From JAJAZB01 sp964244295 (GTDB taxonomy: Bacteria > Bacteroidota > Bacteroidia > Cytophagales > Spirosomataceae): DNA of 64,000 nt. Shown piece after piece: positions 33,331-40,601 of the stretch. A program made the position numbers and the translations under genes. The notes under the pieces were generated by a model. The model saw only the letters and a list, made by a program, of their open reading frames with translations. It searched no databases and had not been told where the DNA came from. Position 1 is the first letter of the stretch. Each line of letters starts with the position of its first letter. The stretch lies in NCBI GenBank assembly GCA_964244295.1, contig CAXTIG010000034.1, positions 1 to 64,000 on the forward strand, read 5' to 3'.

Positions 33331-33936
33331 CTATTTTCCATTCCGTTCCCGGTACTTCTCCCGCAGGCGCTCCAGGCAACGGAGGCGGGATACTTTGGTG
33401 ACGTTGGCGTTGGCGTAGCCCAGGCCGGGGGCCAGTTCTTCGTCGCTGTAGCCTTCCCCCCAACCCAGCAGCAGAGCTTGGCATTTTTCGCCCAATTCCG
33501 ATAGCAAGCGGTGCAGGCGCTCGGTGTCTTGCTGGCTCACGAGCAGTTGCAGGGCCGTGCGGGTACCGTCGGGCAGCGCCACGGCCAGGTCGTCGAGGGG
33601 ACTGGCCCGGTGGACGCTTGCCCGGTTAGTCGCGTTTTTTCGGATGAGGTCAATGCACTTGTTGGTAAAAATTTGGTAGAGAAAGGTTTTCAACTCCGAA
33701 CGGCCTTCGAAGTGCCCACTGGCTACCTGACCGATGGCGCTCAACATGGCATCGGAATACGCCATGGAGGCCTCTTCCTCGCTGAGTTGGTGCTTGCGGG
33801 TGGCGTCGCGAATGAAGTACACGTATTTTTCGTAGAGGCGGTTTTCGTAGAGGCGGCGGCCCGTTCCTCCGGCCTGAATGCCCGCGAGGAGGTCGGCATC
33901 GGAGGTGCCTAAAGTGCCTGATCGAAAAAGGGCCAT
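33331..33936 (-). CDS. ECF-type RNA polymerase sigma factor
   Basis: 201 residues from the ATG at 33936 (MALFRSGTLGTSDADLLAGI); a longer frame to 34065 lacks support. Region 2 contains GRSELKTFLYQIFTNKCIDL, the core-binding and -10-recognition helices. Region 4 contains GEGYSDEELAPGLGYANANV and a basic end, RLRCLERLREKYRERNGK. It is the first gene of the four-gene minus-strand operon, 77 bp ahead of the TPR membrane protein. It probably turns on the operon and perhaps other genes; its target promoter is unknown. Confidence 0.85.
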   Translation of the reverse strand: MALFRSGTLGTSDADLLAGIQAGGTGRRLYENRLYEKYVYFIRDATRKHQLSEEEASMAYSDAMLSAIGQVASGHFEGRSELKTFLYQIFTNKCIDLIRKNATNRASVHRASPLDDLAVALPDGTRTALQLLVSQQDTERLHRLLSELGEKCQALLLGWGEGYSDEELAPGLGYANANVTKVSRLRCLERLREKYRERNGK

Positions 33937-33989
33937 GCGCGGGTTTCGGGGCTGGGGCAGGTAAACGGGCGGCAGGACGGCGGGTCGGT

Positions 33990-34020
33990 CAAGGTTAGGC
34001 GTTTTGACCCGAAAAACCAA
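33990..34020 (-). promoter_or_regulatory. Candidate promoter of the sigma/TPR/S8/CHAT operon
   Basis: On the minus strand TTGG (34020-34017), a 19-base spacer and TAACCTTG (33997-33990, one mismatch to TAnnTTTG) lie about 54 bases before the sigma-factor ATG. Confidence 0.4.
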
Positions 34021-34155
34021 GCTGATACCCGTATTTCCCCGCAATCGACGCGGGTTTCTACGCATTCTCAGCGGATTTTCTTGGGGCGTGTTACCGGCAC
34101 TATCGGTTTTGGCGACTGACCGGGCAGAATCAATTCAGGTCTTTCTTCCCTTGCC

Positions 34156-34710
34156 ATGAAAACACGTCTTCAATTTCTGCTGGGGGCCGTTCTAGTGTTG
34201 AACGCCCCCCCCATCCCGGCTCAGCAACGGGCCGACTACGCGGGCATCTGGCTCAACACGGCCAGCTACACGCAGGTGGTGAGCCGACTCGATGTCAGCA
34301 GCATCGATTCCCAGAAGTTCGGCCTGGTTGCCTGGGAAGGGCTACCCGCCAACGCCGCCCGCCGTTCGATGGGCCGCATGGCGTACCAAGCGGCCCCCAA
34401 CGGCACGGTGTCGCGGCTGGTGGTTCGCCTCCGCACCGCCGACGTAACCGAGCTTTACTACCTCGACCTCCAGCCAGGCGGTACGCTCTGGGTGATGCGC
34501 CACGTGTCGCAGGCAGGCGCGGTGACGCACTGCGATACGATGTACTTCGCCCGGTGGCTTCATCCCGGACTAGTGGGCAGGCGCAGCCAGCGACCCGCCG
34601 CCGAACGCCCGCCCGCGCCGCCAGAAGTAACCTTGCGGTTTACCGAGGTCAGTGCTCCCAAGGCGGAGCCAATCCCGGTGCTGATGGCCCACACGCCCAG
34701 GCACAAGTAA
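34156..34710 (+). CDS. Hypothetical exported protein
   Basis: 184 residues, MKTRLQFLLGAVLVLNAPPIPAQ split by a clear Sec signal with cleavage at PAQ-Q. The mature part begins DYAGIWLNTASY, has a small beta-rich centre and a proline/arginine-rich linker (about 145-160). It is divergent from the sigma-factor operon and about 220 bp from the sigma start, so it might be coregulated. No family recognised. Confidence 0.6.
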   Translation: MKTRLQFLLGAVLVLNAPPIPAQQRADYAGIWLNTASYTQVVSRLDVSSIDSQKFGLVAWEGLPANAARRSMGRMAYQAAPNGTVSRLVVRLRTADVTELYYLDLQPGGTLWVMRHVSQAGAVTHCDTMYFARWLHPGLVGRRSQRPAAERPPAPPEVTLRFTEVSAPKAEPIPVLMAHTPRHK

Positions 34711-34804
34711 TTTTTTTGCAACCCTGTTTCCACCAGTCGGTCATTCGGCGACTACGTTTTTAAAATCCCTTTCTCTTTTTTTCAATTTCAAACCACTCAA
34801 TTCC

Positions 34805-35359
34805 ATGAACTCGATTTCCCAAATTACCCGCAAAACCGCCACGGTGCTGGCGATGCTGTTGTTGGCAATGGCCTGCACGAAAGAATCCAGCGAGGTAGGT
34901 CCCCAAGGCGACCCCGGTGCGCAGGGTGCGCAAGGTCCAGCCGGGGCGCAAGGTCCAACCGGAGCAACCGGCCCGCAAGGCCAGGCGGGCAACGCCGACG
35001 TGCGGCAAATCACGTTTGGCTCGCAAACCTGGGCCAATACTGCCGGTATCAGCGTCACCCTGACGTTGAACGGCATCAACCAGGAAATGGCCGAAAAGAG
35101 CGCTTTTTTCACCTACCTCAAATCCACTAGCTGGTATCCCGTGCCGGGGGAGGTAAGCTCGTACGGGGAGTTCCGCACGTATCTGACTCCACTCTCCAAT
35201 TCGACCCTGTACATCAAACGCGTGACGACGGGTTTAGCGCTGACTGCTTCCGGGGTTCGGGTGGTGGTTATTCCGGCCAACGTCCTGAGCAATGCGCGCC
35301 AGGCGGTGGATTTCTCCAACTACGAAGCCGTTAAAAAAGCCTACAACCTACCCGACTGA
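34805..35359 (+). CDS. Lipoprotein with a collagen-like Gly-X-Y stretch
   Basis: 184 residues. The lipobox is LLLAMAC (Cys about 24). Right after it come about ten Gly-X-Y triplets (GPQGDPGAQGAQGPAG and on, about residues 33-62), a short collagen-like stalk. The C-terminal ~120 residues are a globular domain without a name I recognise, ending in EAVKKAYNLPD. Bacteroidota carry many surface lipoproteins of this plan. It is followed by a strong terminator. Confidence 0.75.
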   Translation: MNSISQITRKTATVLAMLLLAMACTKESSEVGPQGDPGAQGAQGPAGAQGPTGATGPQGQAGNADVRQITFGSQTWANTAGISVTLTLNGINQEMAEKSAFFTYLKSTSWYPVPGEVSSYGEFRTYLTPLSNSTLYIKRVTTGLALTASGVRVVVIPANVLSNARQAVDFSNYEAVKKAYNLPD

Positions 35360-35370
35360 AGCGGATTTTG

Positions 35371-35418
35371 CCAACGGTCGCCGGGCTGACGTACAGCGGC
35401 GACCGTTGGGTGGTTTTT
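35371..35418 (+). terminator. Rho-independent terminator
   Basis: CCAACGGTCGCC (35371-35382) pairs perfectly with GGCGACCGTTGG (35398-35409), followed by a TTTTT run. Confidence 0.8.
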
Positions 35419-35474
35419 CCTCACAAGCGGTTTGCGTACTGGACGTAATTTCTCTCATCCAAACTCTCACTCCC

Positions 35475-35879
35475 ATGAAAAAGCACTTGCTTCTCCCCCT
35501 GCTGGCCCTGTTGCTGCTGGCCGGATGCAAAAAAGAAGAGTCGGCCCCACCAGCCCCGCCCGAACCTGATTTTTCGGTGAAAGCCCCTGGGACCTACCGG
35601 GGTACGCTGAATGTTGGCTCCACAGCGCAGATCAATATCCCCTGCACGGTGGTGCGGGCCGATAAAAACCGCGTTAGCATCTCGATTAATCGCACCGTCG
35701 AAACCGTGGTGTTTAGCAACCAAACCACGACGGCCGAAGGCACCTGCCGAATCTATACCACGTATGACGGTCTACTTTACGAGGGAACGGGCACCTTCGA
35801 TGGGCAGAGTTTCATCATTAACACCAAAGCGAGCAAGAATTCCTCGAACATCTCGTTCATTTTCACTGGGAAAAAATGA
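35475..35879 (+). CDS. Small lipoprotein
   Basis: 134 residues from the ATG at 35475. Signal MKKHLLLPLLALLLLAGCKK with lipobox LLAGC. A Pro-rich linker follows, then a compact beta-rich domain (GTYRGTLNVGST, NRVSISINRTVETVV, GTGTFDGQSFIINT). This is the style of small Bacteroidota lipocalin-like or calycin-like lipoproteins, function unknown. The longer frame from 35292 overlaps the terminator and previous gene and is rejected. Confidence 0.7.
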   Translation: MKKHLLLPLLALLLLAGCKKEESAPPAPPEPDFSVKAPGTYRGTLNVGSTAQINIPCTVVRADKNRVSISINRTVETVVFSNQTTTAEGTCRIYTTYDGLLYEGTGTFDGQSFIINTKASKNSSNISFIFTGKK

Positions 35880-36091
35880 GGTGCTGGGCTGGGCAGATAA
35901 GTCCCCTCAGCGGGGTACTTAGAAAAGAAACTCCAGTTTTAGTGCCCCGGCCCCGCTAAGCGCCCGTGCCAACTGCCGGGTATTTCCGCGCAAAAAATCA
36001 GGGATTTCATAGGAGTTTTCAGCGCAGGCTGTTGCCCTCACTGCTGCCAGTAACGACTAAGCTCTTCAGAAAACCAATCCTTTTCAGCCCC

Positions 36092-37208
36092 ATGACATCC
36101 CTCTCTTTTTTCCCGACTCCTCTTCACCGCCCTGCTCCTGCTCACGCTGAGCCACTGCGGTAAAAAAACCAACGACCCCGCGCCCACGCCGCCCCCGACG
36201 GGCACAGCCACGGTGCCCGTCATCAACGCCACCACGGCTCCCACGGCCAGCGCCCTCACCGCGACTTCGGCCACCATATCGGGGAGCCTCGACGCCAACG
36301 GCGGCGAGGCCATCACCCAACACGGGTTCGTGTACAGCAAAACGGTTCAAACCCCCACCCTGGCCGATAGCAAAACCGAACTCGGAGCCACTACCGGGCC
36401 GTTTCCGCTGACCATCAGCAGCAACCTCACGGGCCTGGAAGCCAACACGACCTACTACCTGCGGCCCTACGCCACCAACGCCAAAGGCACCGGGTACGGG
36501 GCCGTTGGGCAGTTGAAAACGGAGGCGACGGGCGTGGCTGGAGAGATAACCAGAACCTGGGTCGAGAAGGCCAAATTTCCGGTTGAACCACGCGGTTATG
36601 GTTACCACCTGGTACCAGTAAACGGTAAAATCTACCTGCAAGGCGTACTTTCTTGGTCACAACAGCAGCAAAGGGTTTGTGAAAAAAGTATGGGAGTACG
36701 ATATCCCAACGGACAAATGGCTGCAAAAGGCGGACTTCCCAGGCGCAGTGGATGGGTCTGGAATTGGGGCAGCTAGCAACGGAAAAGGGCTGGCCATTGG
36801 GCTTCGGGCTTCGGGTACACCCCTTTCAAGCTGGCAATACGACCCGTCTACTGATAAGTGGACCACAATTGGTCAGCAAAACCGGGACTACCTTCAATTT
36901 AGCTCTACCGGGAGTGAATTAGGGTTCAGCACTGATAAAATCATACAGTACCCGTACACTGCTCCTAAAACGACCGGCATCACTCCTAATGTACTGACGC
37001 TGAATCCATTTCAACGCCTCATTCCACCATAAAAACTCCGATTCCTCATCCCATACCGTGCAACGGCAGTCTGGCCGCCGGCATGACCTTCGTACACGTG
37101 GGAGAACGGCTGTTTGTCATGATTGATGAGGGGTACCAGAGCCCTTCTGCCTGGACTGCTTGCGAAAAAGACGCGATGGGTCGGTTGTTTGAACTGGTTA
37201 AAAAATGA
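36092..37208 (+). pseudogene. Frameshifted Kelch-repeat lipoprotein gene
   Basis: Pieces of one protein lie in different frames. ATG 36092 reads MTSLSF, then an apparent extra T in the T6 run (36106-36111) throws it out of frame. Removing one T restores a lipoprotein signal, FSRLLFTALLLLTLSHCGKK. The frame through 36776 holds a fibronectin-like region (ATISGSLDANGGEAITQHGF) and the first Kelch-like segment (PVNGKIYL). Another frame (GHNSSKGFVKKVWEYDIPTD) continues to 37032, and a third (LAAGMTFVHVGERLFVMI) ends at 37208. At least two, probably three, frameshifts. Either a decayed gene or sequence error. Confidence 0.65.
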
Positions 37209-37248
37209 CTACCGAGCCGTTATCAACCCTCTTTTTCCAAAACCGACC

Positions 37249-37683
37249 ATGAAAACCCCCAACCTCCCGCGCCTCCTCCTGCTGGCGCTCCTCCTGGCCC
37301 AACTGACGGCCTGCAAGACCCAAACCGAACCCCGGCCCCTGGCCGACCTCAACGCGCTGCAAGGCCGCTGGGCCAGCCTGACGGAGATCGGCTTCGAATT
37401 TGAGTTCGACCCGGCTACCCGCTCGGCGAAGTACACCAAAGTAATCACCGGAAACAGATATGGCTTTAAAGTAGGCGACGTGACCCTGAAAAACGTAGAG
37501 GCCGTCGACGAAACCACCTACCGGGGCGAACTCTTGTACCGGTCGGGGTCGGGGTACTTCGTGTTCGCCGACGTGAAGTTCAACCTGGCGGGCGACGAGT
37601 GGATTTATACTTCCGACGCCGGCAGTATCTCCGGCAGCCTGACCGTGAGTGGCCAGACCGGCAAGTTAAAGCGCGTTCCTTAA
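37249..37683 (+). CDS. Small lipoprotein, paralogue A
   Basis: 144 residues, signal MKTPNLPRLLLLALLLAQLTAC with lipobox LTAC (shown split: LLLAQ-LTAC). The mature part begins KTQTEPRPLADLNALQGRW and has FEFEFDPATRSAKYTKV, GFKVGDVTLKNVE and SGSGYFVFADVKF. It shares plan and wording with the next gene (LADxxxLQGxW; ...GDxxxKxV; SGYxVF), so the two are tandem duplicates. Function unknown. Confidence 0.7.
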   Translation: MKTPNLPRLLLLALLLAQLTACKTQTEPRPLADLNALQGRWASLTEIGFEFEFDPATRSAKYTKVITGNRYGFKVGDVTLKNVEAVDETTYRGELLYRSGSGYFVFADVKFNLAGDEWIYTSDAGSISGSLTVSGQTGKLKRVP

Positions 37684-37704
37684 CTTTTTCTTCTTCCCAA
37701 AACC

Positions 37705-38151
37705 ATGAACTCGTTTCCATTCGGCGAAGCCAAACGCTTCCTCGCCCTGCTCGCGCTGCTGCTATCCCTGGCCTCGGCCTGCACCAAAACCAGTCCCGAA
37801 CCCCTGGCCGACGTAGCCAAACTCCAGGGTACCTGGAAAAGCAGCGACTTCCCCATCGCCGTGACGGTGGATTTTACCACCACCGACAAAACCGCCAAAA
37901 TCACCCAGGTGGCCTCGAACACCTACTCCTTCCGAACGGGCGATTTATTCTGGAAGGAAGTCGTGCCCACCGGGGCCAGCACCTTCCGGCTGGCGCAGTT
38001 GACCAAGTCGAAGTCGGGGTACTACGTGTTCCAGACCGGCAAGGCCACGCTCGTAAGCGATACCCAACTCGACCTCCAGTTTTCGGGCGACAGCGATGAT
38101 GCAGGGCTGCTGAAACTGGACGGGAAAAAGGCAACGTTTACGAAGCAGTAA
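37705..38151 (+). CDS. Small lipoprotein, paralogue B
   Basis: 148 residues. Lipobox ASAC near residue 26, then KTSPEPLADVAKLQGTWKS. It parallels the preceding gene residue for residue in several places (PLADVAKLQGTW; SFRTGDLFWKEVV; KSGYYVFQTGKATLV). Spacing is 21 bp, so the pair is an operon. A terminator about 280 bp later (38433-38478) is the first strong stop signal. Confidence 0.7.
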   Translation: MNSFPFGEAKRFLALLALLLSLASACTKTSPEPLADVAKLQGTWKSSDFPIAVTVDFTTTDKTAKITQVASNTYSFRTGDLFWKEVVPTGASTFRLAQLTKSKSGYYVFQTGKATLVSDTQLDLQFSGDSDDAGLLKLDGKKATFTKQ

Positions 38152-38543
38152 TTTCCGTGGGAGCATTTGCTCAGGGGCAAGGACAACCTGGCGCTTTTTC
38201 TGCGCACTCGTGAGCAAACGATTCAGTTCGTTCAAACGACCACCGTCGATTTCCGCAAGCACTTCGAACCCACCGGCGGGGGAATAAATACGACGTTCAC
38301 CAGATTTTCCTTGTTCAGTGGGGCCACGTGGGCCGACACCTGCGGCAGATTCGGAAGGTGAAGCAACACGCGGATTATCCGAAAACATCCGGTGCCGCCA
38401 AACGCTGACGCAGAGCAACGTGAATGGAATTTCACAAAAAAAGCGCCCTCGTGCCAGTAGAAGGGCGCTTTTTTTGTGAAGAGGTTATCTGAAAATAAAT
38501 ACGGAGGGGTCACGCTGAGCGGAACGGTCCGTATTTATTGCCG
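38152..38543. other. Intergenic region with terminator and half repeat element
   Basis: About 390 bases. Both strands carry open frames of 60-90 codons in 38167-38430, but none has a start or family I can defend. It ends with a strong terminator (38433-38478) and a palindrome AATAAATACGGA/TCCGTATTTATT (38494-38539) whose loop contains the GTCACGCTGAGCGGA seed. Confidence 0.45.
38433..38478. terminator. Strong bidirectional terminator
   Basis: CACAAAAAAAGCGCCCT pairs with AGGGCGCTTTTTTTGTG around a 12-base loop. It can serve the lipoprotein run (+) and the esterase gene (-). Confidence 0.85.
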
Positions 38544-39437
38544 CTAAAACTGATGAAAACTCTCGCCGATAAAAGCCAGCGCCGGGATAATTCCACTCCG
38601 CCAATACGGCCAGTTGTGGACACCGTGCCGCACCATGAATTTGTGCGGAATCTTTTTGTCTTTCATCGCCAAATGCAGGGCGCAGTTGCCCGCGATGAGG
38701 AAATCGTCGTCGCCGCAGTCGAGCCAGTAGCGCACGGTTTTCAGCTTTTCCAAGTCGCCCGTTTGCACCAGATTCATCGGTGAATTTTGCTGCCAGGCCG
38801 GGGTAATCCGGTTGCCATCGGGCGTGGCCGGGCCGAAGAGGTTGGCAAAAAAGCGGTCGTAGTCGGCTTTTGGAAAGTTTTTGATTTCCTCGTCGGTCCA
38901 GGTCGCGGCGCTCAGCGGGGCGCAGGCGGCGAACAACTCCGAGTGTTTCAAGGCCATCACGAGCGTACCGTAGCCACCCATCGACAGCCCGGCGATACCC
39001 CGGTAGCGTTTTTCGGCCCGGATGGGGTACTGTTTTTCGATGGCGGGTAGGAATTCCTGGACGAAAAAATCTTCGTACTTCACCTTGCCGTCGAAGGAGT
39101 TTATGTACCAGTCCTTCTGCCCGTCGGGCATCACGATGATCATCGGCGGAATCATGCCCTCGGCGATGGCCTTGTCGGCCAGGCGGTTTACTTCGCCAAA
39201 CTGCACCCAGCCTGTTTCATCGTCGCCGTAGCCGTGGAGGAGGTACACCACCGGGTATTTGCGCTCGGAGGTGCCAAAATCGGGCGGCAGGTAAATGCCG
39301 TAGCGGACGGCTTTGCCGAGGATTTTACTGGAAACACTGCGGCCTTCGTAGACTTTACCGCTGGGCTGGGCCAACAGCGAAGTCGTGAGCAACAGCCCGG
39401 CCAGGAGGGGTACAATAAAACGGGGGGAGATTTTCAT
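38544..39437 (-). CDS. Exported esterase (alpha/beta hydrolase, esterase-D/acetylxylan-esterase type)
   Basis: 297 residues from the ATG at 39437 (MKISPRFIVPLLAGLLLTTS), Sec signal ending LLAQ. Motifs: YPVVYLLHGYGDDETGW, PMIIVMPDG, the nucleophile elbow GLSMGGYG, LDCGDDDF (acid) and HGVHNWPYW (catalytic His). This is the esterase fold that deacylates carbohydrate esters such as acetylated or feruloylated xylan in the periplasm. Substrate cannot be fixed from sequence. TAACCTTG about nine bases before the ATG resembles a -7 box. Confidence 0.85.
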   Translation of the reverse strand: MKISPRFIVPLLAGLLLTTSLLAQPSGKVYEGRSVSSKILGKAVRYGIYLPPDFGTSERKYPVVYLLHGYGDDETGWVQFGEVNRLADKAIAEGMIPPMIIVMPDGQKDWYINSFDGKVKYEDFFVQEFLPAIEKQYPIRAEKRYRGIAGLSMGGYGTLVMALKHSELFAACAPLSAATWTDEEIKNFPKADYDRFFANLFGPATPDGNRITPAWQQNSPMNLVQTGDLEKLKTVRYWLDCGDDDFLIAGNCALHLAMKDKKIPHKFMVRHGVHNWPYWRSGIIPALAFIGESFHQF

Positions 39438-39576
39438 GGGGTGGTTCAAGGTTAAATTTTCGTGAAGTTGCGGGATTCTGAGGAACCGGTCAACTGACCC
39501 CGCCCGGAGAATGCTACCTTTCCCGCTGAAACGCTTGGCCACTTCTTTGAAAATCAACCTTCAACGCACTTTTCTC

Positions 39577-40527
39577 ATGGCAAAAGCAATCGAACAAATC
39601 AGCATCCTCACCGTCGGGCACTTCGGCCTCGGTGTTCACGGGGCGGGTATTGGCAGCCCCGCCCAGCAGGTTCACGACGGCGACACGGTCAACGTCCGTG
39701 CCCTGGGCAACTTCGGCCTCCGCTTCCTGGGCATTGACGCGCCCGAAGTCAGTTTCGACCTGCCCGGCGGCGGACTCACTTTCGTTTCCATCGGCAACCC
39801 GAAGTGGGAAGAATTCCTCAGCGACCCCTTCAACGCCGAAAAATGGGGCGAAATCACGCTGTCGACGGCGCTGAAAAAGTACCTGAAAACCGTCACCGGG
39901 CCGGGTACCGCCCTCAACCACGCCCACCACGCCGGGCCGCCCGAAGGTTTTTTGGAAGCAGAAATTAAAAAAGACATGGCAGCGCTGGGTCAAACGAAGG
40001 AGGATTTCAAGTTCTTTCTCGTTTTCGCCTACGAAATCATGGACGGCTACGGTCGGCTCCTCTCCTACCTCAACGCCGATTACCCCGCTCCGCCCCGGCC
40101 CACGCACTACAACGAGCGCCTGCTCGAAGCGGGCCTGACGATTCCCTACTTCATTTTCCCGAACGTGGATCCGTTCGTGAAAGACAAAGCCCCCGGCCGT
40201 TCGGTGGGCGCAACCCCGGAGGAGTTTCGGCAGAAAATTGCCCGGAGTCCGAAACTGACCGCCGCCCGCGCCTGGGTGAAAGCGGCCCGCGAGGCCAAAA
40301 AAGGCGTGTTTGAGGCGGGGAATCCGCTGCGGCTGATGCCCTTCGAGTTGCGCTTCCTAGCCCAGCGTCGCGCCCCCAACCGCTGGGTGATCGACCTCAG
40401 TAAAACCGACAACGTGCTGATTCGCCCCGAAAAATACTTCACCATCCCAAACCTCGAAGACCGCCTGTTTATCCCGGAGGAATTCGTGCCGCTGTTTGTG
40501 GAGCGGGGCTGGCGGAGAGGACGGTAA
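39577..40527 (+). CDS. Staphylococcal-nuclease-like (SNase/TNase homologue) protein
   Basis: 316 residues from the ATG at 39577. The SNase fold is seen in VHDGDTVNVRALGNFGLRFLGIDAPE (written here as two parts: VHDGDTV and LRFLGIDAPE; about residues 33-58), then YEIMDGYGRLLSYLN. DGDT gives the calcium-ligand Asp, and RFLGIDAPE carries the R and D/E that act in catalysis. The third motif usually has a second Arg (here GRLL). A long insert separates the motifs, and a C-terminal region of about 120 residues is unknown. No signal peptide, so probably cytoplasmic, unlike secreted thermonucleases. Confidence 0.75.
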   Translation: MAKAIEQISILTVGHFGLGVHGAGIGSPAQQVHDGDTVNVRALGNFGLRFLGIDAPEVSFDLPGGGLTFVSIGNPKWEEFLSDPFNAEKWGEITLSTALKKYLKTVTGPGTALNHAHHAGPPEGFLEAEIKKDMAALGQTKEDFKFFLVFAYEIMDGYGRLLSYLNADYPAPPRPTHYNERLLEAGLTIPYFIFPNVDPFVKDKAPGRSVGATPEEFRQKIARSPKLTAARAWVKAAREAKKGVFEAGNPLRLMPFELRFLAQRRAPNRWVIDLSKTDNVLIRPEKYFTIPNLEDRLFIPEEFVPLFVERGWRRGR

Positions 40528-40552
40528 ACTAGATGTAGAGAGCAGAGGGAAT

Positions 40553-40601
40553 AGAGTAGAGAGAAAAGGCACCCGGATGCAACTGCATTTCTCTCTACTC
40601 T
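40553..40601. repeat. Short inverted repeat between convergent genes
   Basis: AGAGTAGAGAGAAA (40553-40566) and TTTCTCTCTACTCT (40588-40601) are perfect complements; the right arm overlaps the amidase stop. Confidence 0.7.

Noticed and set aside
38167..38430. Overlapping 60-150-codon frames on both strands after the lipoprotein pair
   Set aside because: None has homology I recognise or a sensible start; they may be chance frames in GC-rich DNA or an old gene remnant.
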